Assembly (NCBI GenBank): GCA_947498455.1
Contig: CANMKK010000002.1
Coordinates: forward strand, 1 to 64,000
Origin: an uncultured Aquimarina sp.
GTDB lineage: Bacteria; Bacteroidota; Bacteroidia; Flavobacteriales; Flavobacteriaceae
Length of the DNA: 64,000 nucleotides
Direction of reading: 5' to 3'
Shown here piece by piece: positions 9,862 through 18,695 of the stretch. Made by a program: the position numbers and the translations under genes. The notes under the pieces are model-generated. The model ran no database searches and was not told where the DNA came from. It saw only the letters and a list, made by a program, of their open reading frames with translations. The first letter of the stretch is position 1. Each line of letters opens with the position of its first letter.

Positions 9862-11205
9862 ATGCAAAAAAGAAGATACTCTAAATTTATCAGACCATTC
9901 TTATATAGTATAGACTTATTGATAGTATCTGTTTTAAGTTATTTGTTTTTATCCAAAAATATTGTAGATATTGGTTTTATACTTCTTTTTTGGTTTACTC
10001 TTTCTGTATTAATATCAATATATGCAATTTATCGGTTTACAAAAATTGTCAAAATCATAACACTGTTTTTTAAACAAACAATCTTACTTACGTTATTCAT
10101 ATTTACTTATTATTATATCAAAGGAGAATTTATACCCTATGATAATATAATCAAGTATTTTATTATTTTATTAGTAGTAATAAATGTTTGGAGACTTTGC
10201 CTGTTTCAATTCTTTAAGAAGTATAGAATTATGACAGGTAGTAACAACGTTTATGTCGTAATCATAGGAGTAAACGATTCCACTAAAAGATTAAAATCTT
10301 TTTTCATGAATTCTCCAGAATATGGCTATAGATTCGAGGGATACTTTAGTGATAAAGGTGATCCCTTAGTAACCGGAAAAATAGAAGATAGCTATGATTT
10401 TATTCTTAACAAGAATATTGATGAGGTATATTGTTCTATAAAAGAATTAACAGATGATCAGATTAAAAAACTAATAGTTTTTTGTGAAAATAATCTTAAA
10501 ACAATACGATTTATTGCAGACGATAAAGAGTTATTTTCAAAAAACCTTCAATTAGATTATTATAATCTTACTCCTATTGTTTCTTTACCGGAAATACCAT
10601 TGCATAATCCTTTAAAAGCAATAATTAAAAGATTATTCGATATTACTTTTTCTTTAGTGGTGATTATTCTGTTACTTTCTTGGTTGATTCCTATAATTGC
10701 CATATTAATAAAACTAGAAAGTAAAGGCCCTATTTTTTTTAAGCAATACAGATACGGTGTTGATTATAAACTTTTCTTGTGTTATAAATTTAGGTCAATG
10801 ATAGCAAATGAGAATTCAGATAGTCAACCGGCTTCAAAAAATGATGCGAGAGTTACCAGAATAGGAAAATTTATTAGAAGAACAAGCGTTGATGAACTAC
10901 CACAATTCTTTAATGTGTTGTTTGGAGAAATGTCAGTAGTAGGACCAAGACCACTATTAATGAGGCAGACAGAAGATTATAAAGATAAAATAAGAAAATT
11001 TGTGGTAAGGCATAATATAAAACCAGGAATAACAGGATTGGCTCAGGTAAGTGGTTGTAGAGGAGAAATAGAGACTAATAAAGATATTATTAATAGAGTA
11101 AAGTATGATATCTTTTATGTAGAGAATTGGTCATTGCTTTTAGATATTAATATAATTTCTCAAACTGCTTTGGATATATTAAAAGGAGATGAAAAAGCAT
11201 ATTAA
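9862..11205 (+). CDS. Undecaprenyl-phosphate sugar phosphotransferase (polyprenyl-P glycosylphosphotransferase)
   Basis: This protein starts repeat-unit synthesis by moving a sugar-1-phosphate from a UDP-sugar to undecaprenyl phosphate. It has four N-terminal helices, a CoA_binding_3-like central domain (IGVNDSTKRLKSF onward), a fifth helix, and the bacterial sugar transferase domain with FRSM, the catalytic-type dyad in SVDELPQFFNV, and VGPRP. A longer reading with a GTG at 9823 exists; I prefer the ATG at 9862 because the paralogue at 13871 aligns from its own start to MQKRRYSKFIRP. About 447 residues, normal for the WbaP/WcaJ type. It has a close paralogue in the same cluster. Confidence 0.88.
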   Translation: MQKRRYSKFIRPFLYSIDLLIVSVLSYLFLSKNIVDIGFILLFWFTLSVLISIYAIYRFTKIVKIITLFFKQTILLTLFIFTYYYIKGEFIPYDNIIKYFIILLVVINVWRLCLFQFFKKYRIMTGSNNVYVVIIGVNDSTKRLKSFFMNSPEYGYRFEGYFSDKGDPLVTGKIEDSYDFILNKNIDEVYCSIKELTDDQIKKLIVFCENNLKTIRFIADDKELFSKNLQLDYYNLTPIVSLPEIPLHNPLKAIIKRLFDITFSLVVIILLLSWLIPIIAILIKLESKGPIFFKQYRYGVDYKLFLCYKFRSMIANENSDSQPASKNDARVTRIGKFIRRTSVDELPQFFNVLFGEMSVVGPRPLLMRQTEDYKDKIRKFVVRHNIKPGITGLAQVSGCRGEIETNKDIINRVKYDIFYVENWSLLLDINIISQTALDILKGDEKAY

Positions 11206-11354
11206 CTATGGTTTAATCCTTCAAGGTAATTCTTGAAGATAATATGATTTTTTGGAAGTATACTTTTTTAAATTTGCTGCGAAGTTGTTGATTTACGTGA
11301 AAAGATATTTGTGGTTTAAAAGCAAATCCTAAGAATTAAATTTATATGTTTTAA

Positions 11355-12671
11355 ATGAAAATATCAGTAATAGGAACAGGGTACGTAGGATTAGTAACTG
11401 GAACCTGCTTGGCGGAAACGGGAAATGAGGTCGTTTGTGTTGATATAGATGAGCAAAAAGTTCAAAAAATGCGTAATGGAGAAGTTCCGATTTATGAGCC
11501 GCATTTGGATGTCTTGTTCGAAAGAAATATAAAAGCGAATCGACTCAATTTTTCAACATCCCTTAAAGAAGGATTGGATTTTGGAGAAATTATCTTTCTG
11601 GCTTTACCAACTCCGGAAGATGAAGATGGATCTGCAGATTTATCTTATGTTTTGGGAGTATCCGATAATATAGGTCAACTAATTACAGAGTATAAGGTAA
11701 TTGTCGATAAAAGTACAGTTCCGGTTGGTACAGCAGAAAAGGTAAGAGAAACGATTGCTAAAAATGCGAAATGTGATTTTGACGTAGTTTCTAATCCAGA
11801 ATTTCTGAGAGAAGGCTTTGCAGTGGATGATTTCTTAAAGCCAGAAAGGATAGTCGTTGGATCAAGTTCGGATAGAGCTACCGAATTAATGCAAAAACTA
11901 TATAAACCATATGTTAGATCGGGTAATCCAATTATTATTATGGATGAAAAATCTGCAGAGCTTACTAAATATGCTGCAAATTCATTTTTGGCAACTAAAA
12001 TTACATTCATGAATGAAATTGCAAATTATTGCGAAAAAGTTGGTGCTGATGTGGATAAAGTGAGAATTGGAATGGGAACAGATTCTAGGATTGGAAAGCG
12101 ATTCTTATTTCCAGGAATTGGATATGGAGGTTCATGCTTTCCAAAAGATGTTAAAGCATTGCATAAATCTGGTAAGGATGATAATTATGATTTTCATATA
12201 CTAGAATCAGTAATTAAAGTTAATAAAAACCAGAAAACAGCTTTAATCCCAAAAATTAAAGAATATTTTAAAAATAACATTAAGGGAAAAACCTTTGCAA
12301 TTTGGGGATTAGCTTTTAAACCAGAAACCGATGATATTCGGGAAGCACCGGCATTAGATATTATAGATACTTTATTAAAAGGAGGAGCAAAGGTAAAAGC
12401 ATTTGATCCAGAAGCTATGGATAACGTATCTAAAAAATATGGAAATGCGTTGGATTTTGGTACATCTATGTATGATGTTTTAGAAGGTGTGGATGCTTTA
12501 ATTATTTGCACAGAGTGGAGTATATTTAGGACACCTAATTTCGATAAAATTAAAGACAGAGTAAAAGAACAGGTAATTTTTGATGGAAGGAACTTATATG
12601 ATACTCAAGATATAGAAAAGGAAGGACTATCATATTTTTCAATAGGTAGAAAAGAAATAAATTTTAATTGA
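11355..12671 (+). CDS. ugd: UDP-glucose 6-dehydrogenase
   Basis: A 438-residue enzyme that oxidises UDP-glucose to UDP-glucuronate with two NAD+. The NAD site GTGYVG is at residues 7-12, the conserved STVPVGT is at 120-126, NPEFLREG is near 147-154, and the nucleophilic cysteine C261 is in GYGGSCFPKD. The C-terminal UDP-binding domain has FKPETDDIREAPA. The gene begins with ATG 149 bases after the previous stop; a TAAATTTG element at 11269-11276 could give it its own promoter, though such a short motif also turns up by chance. Its product feeds the decarboxylase encoded next. Confidence 0.95.
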   Translation: MKISVIGTGYVGLVTGTCLAETGNEVVCVDIDEQKVQKMRNGEVPIYEPHLDVLFERNIKANRLNFSTSLKEGLDFGEIIFLALPTPEDEDGSADLSYVLGVSDNIGQLITEYKVIVDKSTVPVGTAEKVRETIAKNAKCDFDVVSNPEFLREGFAVDDFLKPERIVVGSSSDRATELMQKLYKPYVRSGNPIIIMDEKSAELTKYAANSFLATKITFMNEIANYCEKVGADVDKVRIGMGTDSRIGKRFLFPGIGYGGSCFPKDVKALHKSGKDDNYDFHILESVIKVNKNQKTALIPKIKEYFKNNIKGKTFAIWGLAFKPETDDIREAPALDIIDTLLKGGAKVKAFDPEAMDNVSKKYGNALDFGTSMYDVLEGVDALIICTEWSIFRTPNFDKIKDRVKEQVIFDGRNLYDTQDIEKEGLSYFSIGRKEINFN

Positions 12672-12868
12672 TTCTGGTTATAGTTAATAATAGTTGAGAA
12701 ATTAATCAGAGTGATCCAATCCATATTTAAAGGGAAGTTATTTTACTCCATTTGAAGGAATGATTGAGGATGAATGTTCTAATGAAAGAATATTTTAGAA
12801 ACCATAAGATTTTCAATTCTTTTGGTTTTTGTTATTATTTTATGTTTGCCTAATCAGAATCCTTAAAT

Positions 12869-13864
12869 TTGAAAAAAAAAGAATTGAAAAAGATATTAAT
12901 AACAGGAGCAGCAGGTTTTTTAGGATCTCATCTTTGTGACCGATTCATCAAAGAAGGATTTTATGTAATTGGTATGGATAATCTAATTACAGGTGATTTA
13001 AAGAATATTGAGCACCTTTTTAAGCTTGACAATTTTGAATTTTATCATCATGATGTAACCAAATTTGTTCATGTTCCTGGAGAGTTGGATTACATTTTGC
13101 ATTTTGCATCTCCGGCTAGTCCGATTGATTATCTTAAAATCCCAATTCAAACACTAAAAGTAGGTTCTTTGGGAACGCATAATTTGTTAGGGTTAGCAAA
13201 AGAAAAGAAAGCGAGAATATTAATTGCCTCTACAAGTGAAGTATATGGAGATCCCTTAGTACATCCTCAAACAGAGGAATATTATGGAAATGTAAATACA
13301 ATAGGGCCACGCGGTGTATACGATGAGGCTAAACGTTTTCAGGAGTCAATAACTATGGCGTATCATACATATCATGGTTTGGAAACTCGAATAGTTCGTA
13401 TTTTTAATACATATGGCCCACGGATGCGATTAAATGACGGACGGGTGGTTCCTGCTTTTATTGGGCAGGCATTACGTGGAGAAGATCTGACGGTTTTCGG
13501 AGATGGAGCACAAACACGCTCATTTTGTTATGTGGATGATCTGATAGAAGGGATTTACAGGTTACTTTTTAGTGATTACGTATACCCTGTGAACATTGGT
13601 AACCCAAATGAAATTACGATAGGAGATTTTGCCGAAGAGATAATTAAACTTACTGGAACGGATCAGAAGGTAATATACAAGCCTTTACCAGTTAATGATC
13701 CGTTGCAACGACAACCCGATATATCCAAAGCAAAGGAAATTTTAAACTGGGAACCGAAAACAGGAAGAACCGAAGGAATGAAAAAAACACTTGAGTATTT
13801 TAAAAGCTTATCCGAAGAGGAATTGTATAAAAGCGAACATAAAGATTTTTCATCATATTCTTAA
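12869..13864 (+). CDS. UDP-glucuronic acid decarboxylase (UDP-xylose synthase)
   Basis: A 331-residue short-chain dehydrogenase/reductase of the extended type that converts UDP-glucuronate to UDP-xylose. Visible are the NAD motif GAAGFLG at 13-19, the Ser/Thr region STSEVYGDP at 121-129 with the acidic residue typical of UXS, the YxxxK pair (Y151, K155 in GVYDEAKR), and [10 protein letters not shown] with the substrate-binding arginine. UXS enzymes share these features, in contrast to epimerases. The start is TTG. Together with ugd just upstream it forms a two-step route to UDP-xylose, so the glycan likely contains xylose and possibly glucuronate. Confidence 0.9.
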   Translation: MKKKELKKILITGAAGFLGSHLCDRFIKEGFYVIGMDNLITGDLKNIEHLFKLDNFEFYHHDVTKFVHVPGELDYILHFASPASPIDYLKIPIQTLKVGSLGTHNLLGLAKEKKARILIASTSEVYGDPLVHPQTEEYYGNVNTIGPRGVYDEAKRFQESITMAYHTYHGLETRIVRIFNTYGPRMRLNDGRVVPAFIGQALRGEDLTVFGDGAQTRSFCYVDDLIEGIYRLLFSDYVYPVNIGNPNEITIGDFAEEIIKLTGTDQKVIYKPLPVNDPLQRQPDISKAKEILNWEPKTGRTEGMKKTLEYFKSLSEEELYKSEHKDFSSYS

Positions 13865-13870
13865 TGTAAA

Positions 13871-15223
13871 ATGCACCACAAAAGAGGAGGATATTCATAT
13901 TTAATACGGCCAATACTTATTGTACTTGATCTTATTATATTGATAACCTTTTCATATTATTTTATTACTCCTTTGGTAACACTTCAATTTGGAGTGTTCT
14001 TATCTGTAATATGGTTAGTTTCAGCATATATATTAAATTTCTACGAAGTATATAGGTTTACAAAAGTCATTACTATAGTTTCCTTATTGATACGACAAGC
14101 TATTTTGATGCTTATTCTTATGTATGCCTATTTTGGGTTATTGAGAATTAGCAACATATCATTTAAGTATAATTCCAAGTTTATTTTTCTCACCGTATTG
14201 ACAATTGGAGTTATAAAAGTAATAATATACTATGCATTAAGAAGGTATCGGGCATATTTAGGCGGAAATAATAGACGAGTAATTATTATAGGAAATAATA
14301 AAAGTTCGCAACAACTCAGTACTTTTTTTAACAAAAGAAAAGATTTGGGTTATAGAGTGCTAAAGGTATTCTCAGATAGCCTTCCCGCTACTATAAATGA
14401 TAGTTTTGAATTTCTAAGGAAGGAAGAAGTTGATGAAATATATTGCTCCATTGACGAAATTAACGATGAAGTGGTAAATGAATATGTAAAATATGCAGAT
14501 CAGAATTATTGTGTATTGAAATTTATTCCGAGTTCTCAACGGATATTTTCTAAACGGCTAAAAACGGATTATTACGAATACTTACCTGTTTTATCTATAC
14601 CAGAAGTTTCTCTGAATAATGCTACGAATCGAGCTGTTAAAAGAGGATTTGATATTATTTTTTCTTTACTGGTTATTGTTTTTATTCTTTCATGGTTAAT
14701 TCCAATATTATATGTTTTGATTAAAATAGAATCACGGGGGCCTTTAATCTATAGTCATAAACGGAATGGGATTAATTATAAAGAATTTGTTTGTTATAAG
14801 TTCCGGTCTATGAAGAATAACGATCATTCGGAATCTCTGCACGTTAGAAAAGAGGATGAGAGGGTCACCAAAATCGGAAAGTTCTTGCGTAGAACGAGTA
14901 TTGACGAATTACCTCAGTTTTTTAATGTACTTTTTGGTGATATGTCTGTTGTTGGTCCAAGACCACATATGATTTCATATACGAAAGAGTATGCCAAAAG
15001 AATTGATAAATATAATTTTGTATTTCGTCATTCTGTAAAACCTGGTATAACAGGAATGGCTCAGGTAAAAGGGTATAGGGGGGAAATAAAAAATATTGAA
15101 GATATTGTAAATAGAATCAAATATGATATTTTTTACATCGAAAATTGGTCATTATTGCTAGATTTAAAAATTGTTTTAGATACAATGCTCAATGTTATAA
15201 AAGGTCAAGAAAAGGCCTACTAG
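13871..15223 (+). CDS. Second undecaprenyl-phosphate sugar phosphotransferase
   Basis: A 450-residue paralogue of the product of the gene at 9862, with the same plan: N-terminal helices, central domain (RVIIIGNNKSSQQL), a further helix and the sugar transferase domain with FRSM, TSIDELPQFFNV and VGPRPHM. The two proteins can be aligned end to end, including the C-terminal IFYIENWSLLLDL and the final GQEKAY/GDEKAY. Having two initiating enzymes in one cluster suggests either two different first sugars or two glycans, or a recent duplication around the ugd-UXS pair. The ATG start is 6 bases after the UXS stop. Confidence 0.88.
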   Translation: MHHKRGGYSYLIRPILIVLDLIILITFSYYFITPLVTLQFGVFLSVIWLVSAYILNFYEVYRFTKVITIVSLLIRQAILMLILMYAYFGLLRISNISFKYNSKFIFLTVLTIGVIKVIIYYALRRYRAYLGGNNRRVIIIGNNKSSQQLSTFFNKRKDLGYRVLKVFSDSLPATINDSFEFLRKEEVDEIYCSIDEINDEVVNEYVKYADQNYCVLKFIPSSQRIFSKRLKTDYYEYLPVLSIPEVSLNNATNRAVKRGFDIIFSLLVIVFILSWLIPILYVLIKIESRGPLIYSHKRNGINYKEFVCYKFRSMKNNDHSESLHVRKEDERVTKIGKFLRRTSIDELPQFFNVLFGDMSVVGPRPHMISYTKEYAKRIDKYNFVFRHSVKPGITGMAQVKGYRGEIKNIEDIVNRIKYDIFYIENWSLLLDLKIVLDTMLNVIKGQEKAY

Positions 15224-15284
15224 TCGGCTAGGTTTTTATTGACTTTATAGGAATAGAGATTAGAATGTTTTCTTAAATTAAACA

Positions 15285-16598
15285 GTGAGGTTAGATAAAA
15301 AAATAGCACAAGTTTTAGGTATGTTCTATAAAGATGAAAGGGATAATTGGATCTTAACTATCTTTTGGAACAGTTTATATATTGCATTTCTTTTATTACC
15401 CTTAGGAATTAATTTACCAACTCCTTTTTTTATTATTTCGATAGCTCTTGGTTGTATAAATATTTTTAGATCAGAGAAAAGGTTTATTTCGGATAATAAG
15501 GCATTATTGCTTTTGCCGTTATATTTTATGGTAATGTCATTAAGTTTGATGTATACAGACCATATGTATGATGGATTTGATTTAATACAGCGATCACTAT
15601 CTTTATTATTATTTCCTATTATTTTTTTATTTGTAAAAGAAGATGCTTCCACGGTAAAAAAACTATTTGACTTTTTGTTATTAGGATTAATAATTTCATT
15701 TTTCATCAACTTTTTTTTTGCAGTATATAGCGCAATGATAGTATCTAAGGGAAGTGTCATTTTTGAAATTTCGCTAGAAGGAGTGAATTCATGTATAAAA
15801 GCTTTTACGAATGGACTAAATTATTTCGTAGGTGATGAGTTTTCTACATTAATAAACCCTAGTTATCTATCGCTTTATATTTTATTGGTACTAAGTTATT
15901 ATCTTAAGAAGAAGTTAGATTCTACATTGAGAACAGTTATAGTTTTTATATTGTTCTTATACTTATTTTTATTGGCTTCCAGAGCAGCGTATTTGATATT
16001 ATTGATTATGTCTTTACTTCTAATTTTTAATATTTCAGATAAAAGCAAGAAAAATATGATGGCTATTATGTTTTTTCTTGGATTACTAGTTTTCTTAAAC
16101 AACCCAAGAGTTTTTGATTTTTATACTAAAGTTAAGAGCTATAATAGTATGGTGTATGATAATTCAACATCAGAAAAATCAAGAATATTAACGTGGGATG
16201 CCAGTATAAAATTGATAAGAGAAGCACCTTTTTTTGGCTATGGTGTTGGTGATGCAAATAATATTTTAATCCAAAAATATAAAGAACTAGGATACACTTA
16301 TAATTATGAGAATAAGTATAACGCACATAACCAGTTTTTACAAACGTTACTTCAAACGGGGATTGTTGGATTCTTGATTTTAGTAAGTGTTTTTGTATTA
16401 TTAGCTCTAAGAATGAAACGGAGTAGCAATGAGTTTTTGGTTTTCTTAATCCTGTTTATATCACTCATATTTGAGTCTATGTTGGTTCGGTTTAATGGAA
16501 TTGTATTTTTTTCAATAGTCATTCCTTTATTACTAAAAAAGAGAAGTATTCTTAGTAGTAGGATTATTAGAAATACTACTACTAAGAATATCTCTTGA
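15285..16598 (+). CDS. O-antigen ligase-like membrane protein
   Basis: A 437-residue polytopic membrane protein of the O-antigen ligase (Wzy_C) superfamily. About eleven helices are visible; the conserved periplasmic part has APFFGYGVGDANNIL followed by KYNAHNQFLQTLLQTGIVGF with the family histidine. It starts with GTG 61 bases after the second phosphotransferase gene. It closes the polysaccharide cluster. The last 60 bases of the coding sequence form a long inverted repeat, described separately. It may ligate finished glycan to its acceptor or may polymerise; the sequence does not distinguish these. Confidence 0.78.
   Translation: MRLDKKIAQVLGMFYKDERDNWILTIFWNSLYIAFLLLPLGINLPTPFFIISIALGCINIFRSEKRFISDNKALLLLPLYFMVMSLSLMYTDHMYDGFDLIQRSLSLLLFPIIFLFVKEDASTVKKLFDFLLLGLIISFFINFFFAVYSAMIVSKGSVIFEISLEGVNSCIKAFTNGLNYFVGDEFSTLINPSYLSLYILLVLSYYLKKKLDSTLRTVIVFILFLYLFLLASRAAYLILLIMSLLLIFNISDKSKKNMMAIMFFLGLLVFLNNPRVFDFYTKVKSYNSMVYDNSTSEKSRILTWDASIKLIREAPFFGYGVGDANNILIQKYKELGYTYNYENKYNAHNQFLQTLLQTGIVGFLILVSVFVLLALRMKRSSNEFLVFLILFISLIFESMLVRFNGIVFFSIVIPLLLKKRSILSSRIIRNTTTKNIS
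16539..16596. terminator. Long hairpin across the 3' end of the last polysaccharide gene
   Basis: The arms TATTCTTAGTAGTAG (16547-16561) and its exact complement (16576-16590) enclose a 14-base loop, and the outer AAGAGA/TCTCTT extend the stem after a two-base bulge. The right arm ends within two codons of the stop. No uridine tract follows directly, so it may be a terminator, a barrier to 3' exonucleases, or both. It marks the end of the polysaccharide operon before purD. Confidence 0.55.
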
Positions 16599-16745
16599 TT
16601 TAATATTAGCCATTTTTCCTTAACAAGTTTAGAATAATTAAACTCCACAGTGTGGATTAAATAGGCGAAGAAATTATTAGCAAAGAAATAGACAAAGAAC
16701 TATTTTTGGAAACTCAAAAGTTATTTATAAAACACCATTTAAAAA

Positions 16746-18017
16746 ATGAATATTTTAGTACTAGGATCAGGAGGAAGAGAACATACATTTGCATACAAAA
16801 TTGCTGAAAGTAACTTATGTGATAAACTTTTTGTTGCTCCTGGAAATGCGGGAACATCTGAGATTGCAATAAATGTACCTATTTCGGTTACAGATTTTGA
16901 AGGAATAAAAGAGTTGGTTCTTAAAGAAGAGATTAAGATGGTGGTTGTAGGACCTGAAGATCCACTAGTTAGAGGTATTAGCGATTTCTTTTCTCAAGAT
17001 GTTGATTTAAAAGATATTGGAGTGATAGGTCCTTCTAGTGAAGGAGCAAAGCTTGAGGGAAGTAAAGAATATGCAAAAGAATTTTTGATTAGACATAATA
17101 TTCCAACGGCGGCATATCAAAGTTTTACGGCTGATACAGTAGAAGAGGGAAAACAATTTTTAGAAACATTGAATTCACCATACGTACTTAAAGCAGATGG
17201 TTTAGCAGCCGGAAAAGGAGTACTAATTCTAAAAGATATTCAGGAAGCTAAAGATGAATTAGAAAACATGCTGACCAATAAAAAATTTGGGGCAGCAAGT
17301 GAAAAGGTTGTAATTGAAGAGTTTCTGGACGGTATAGAACTAAGTGTTTTTGTATTGACGGATGGAAAGAATTATTTAACATTACCAACTGCAAAAGATT
17401 ACAAAAGGATAGGAGAAGGAGATACAGGACTTAATACGGGCGGAATGGGAGCTATCTCTCCAGTTCCGTTTGCAGATGAGGATTTTATGAATAGGATAGA
17501 AGAGCAGGTTATCAAACCTACGGTAGAAGGACTTTCTAAAGAAAAGATTGACTATAAAGGTTTTATTTTTATTGGCCTGATTAAAGTAGGAAATGAACCT
17601 AAAGTAATAGAATACAATGTACGAATGGGAGATCCAGAAACTGAAGTGGTGCTACCTAGAGTAAAAACCGATCTAGTATCCTTGTTTAAACACGTTTCTG
17701 AGGGGACATTAGATAAAGCAAGTATAGAGATTGACCCAAGAAGTGCAACTACTGTAATGGCAGTGTCTGGAGGATATCCAGAAGCCTATGAAAAAGGAAA
17801 AGAAATAAGTGGAATAGATAAAGTATCCGATTCATTAGTTTTTCATGCAGGAACGAAAATAGATAATGATAAAGTTGTAACAAATGGAGGAAGAGTGATT
17901 GCTATCACTTCGTTTAATGATGATTTTAGAAAAGCATTGAATACATCATATGAGAATATGGAAAAACTTCATTTTGATAAAATGTATTATAGAAAAGACT
18001 TAGGTTTTGACCTATAA
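16746..18017 (+). CDS. purD: Phosphoribosylamine-glycine ligase (GARS)
   Basis: A 423-residue ATP-grasp enzyme that joins glycine to phosphoribosylamine in purine synthesis. The N-terminus MNILVLGSGGREH is diagnostic for PurD; the ATP-binding part has KADGLAAGKGV near 153-163, and the metal- and substrate-binding NTGGMGAISPVP and EYNVRMGDPE(T) motifs follow. Length is that of the family. The gene has ATG, 147 bases of leader and a clear terminator after it, so it is a stand-alone unit unrelated to the polysaccharide genes upstream. Confidence 0.97.
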   Translation: MNILVLGSGGREHTFAYKIAESNLCDKLFVAPGNAGTSEIAINVPISVTDFEGIKELVLKEEIKMVVVGPEDPLVRGISDFFSQDVDLKDIGVIGPSSEGAKLEGSKEYAKEFLIRHNIPTAAYQSFTADTVEEGKQFLETLNSPYVLKADGLAAGKGVLILKDIQEAKDELENMLTNKKFGAASEKVVIEEFLDGIELSVFVLTDGKNYLTLPTAKDYKRIGEGDTGLNTGGMGAISPVPFADEDFMNRIEEQVIKPTVEGLSKEKIDYKGFIFIGLIKVGNEPKVIEYNVRMGDPETEVVLPRVKTDLVSLFKHVSEGTLDKASIEIDPRSATTVMAVSGGYPEAYEKGKEISGIDKVSDSLVFHAGTKIDNDKVVTNGGRVIAITSFNDDFRKALNTSYENMEKLHFDKMYYRKDLGFDL

Positions 18018-18046
18018 TTGGCTTAATGCTAAATTTTAACATAACG

Positions 18047-18076
18047 AACACAGCTTTTAGAGCTGTGTTTTTTTTT
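18047..18076 (+). terminator. Intrinsic terminator of purD
   Basis: The perfect 9-base stem AACACAGCT/AGCTGTGTT has a 5-base loop and runs into a tract of about eight T. It lies 30 bases after the purD stop, which is the textbook form of a rho-independent terminator. Confidence 0.9.
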
Positions 18077-18178
18077 ACGTAAAAATCAGAAAGTTGATTA
18101 ACCTTACCATTTATACTTAAAAACAAGTGAGTTACAATAAAAAGATGTAGTTTCGCGCCTGCAATAAAAAGCTGGGAT

Positions 18179-18628
18179 ATGAAACGTATAAATGAATACA
18201 AGAAGTTATTCACTATTGAAAAAGAAATTGACCTAAAAACTTTAAAGAAAAGCTATAGAAATTTAGTTAAAGAATGGCATCCAGATAAATTTCAGGATGG
18301 AGACCCTTTGAAACAAGAAGCTGAACTAAAAAGTAGAAAAATAATAGATGGTTATCATTTTTTGGTAAGTATTGCGCCAGAAACAAGGGATGCAAACCTT
18401 GAAGAGTATAAGATAACCACTTCCCAATCTGGTATTGTAGATTATCATCACAAAGGTATGTTGTTAGAGATTTCATTTTTAGACGGAACTACATATGAAT
18501 ATTTTGGAGTTACTAAAAGTGTTTATATAAAAATGGTTAATTCTGATAAGCTGTATAGGTTTGCAAAAAGAAACATTTTTAATTCGTATTTATATAGAAA
18601 AACGAAGAAAACACTTCAAGAAGCATAA
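18179..18628 (+). CDS. J-domain protein with C-terminal KTSC domain
   Basis: A 149-residue protein. Residues 1-60 look like a short J domain: the HPD tripeptide is at 34-36 in EWHPDKF, flanked by basic helix residues, and the helix with AELKSRKIIDGYHFL follows. Residues from about 80 to 143 match the KTSC domain, with the core YEYFGVTKSVYIKMVNSD and then a basic FAKRNIFNSYLYRK. KTSC domains are associated with lysyl-tRNA synthetase-type or nucleic-acid contexts and have no settled role. A J domain suggests recruitment of DnaK. The gene is followed 67 bases later by a DEAD-box helicase gene. The fusion is recognised from motifs only; a domain search would settle it. Confidence 0.75.
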   Translation: MKRINEYKKLFTIEKEIDLKTLKKSYRNLVKEWHPDKFQDGDPLKQEAELKSRKIIDGYHFLVSIAPETRDANLEEYKITTSQSGIVDYHHKGMLLEISFLDGTTYEYFGVTKSVYIKMVNSDKLYRFAKRNIFNSYLYRKTKKTLQEA

Positions 18629-18673
18629 AATCATAAACATAACATTCTTAACGATTCACGATAAAAGAGCAGT

Positions 18674-18681
18674 TATCTTTG
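18674..18681 (+). promoter_or_regulatory. Candidate Bacteroidota -7 element
   Basis: TATCTTTG fits the TAnnTTTG consensus and lies 14 bases before the ATG of the helicase gene at 18696. No good TTG-type -33 element is visible, and this short motif is common by chance in AT-rich DNA, so the call is weak. Confidence 0.3.
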
Positions 18682-18695
18682 TTTAAAACTATTAT

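Noticed and set aside
11251-11276. TTTG and TAAATTTG pair before ugd as a full promoter
   Set aside because: The -7 part fits, but the spacing of 14 bases to the TTTG is short; such motifs also occur by chance in this AT-rich DNA. Mentioned only in the ugd entry.
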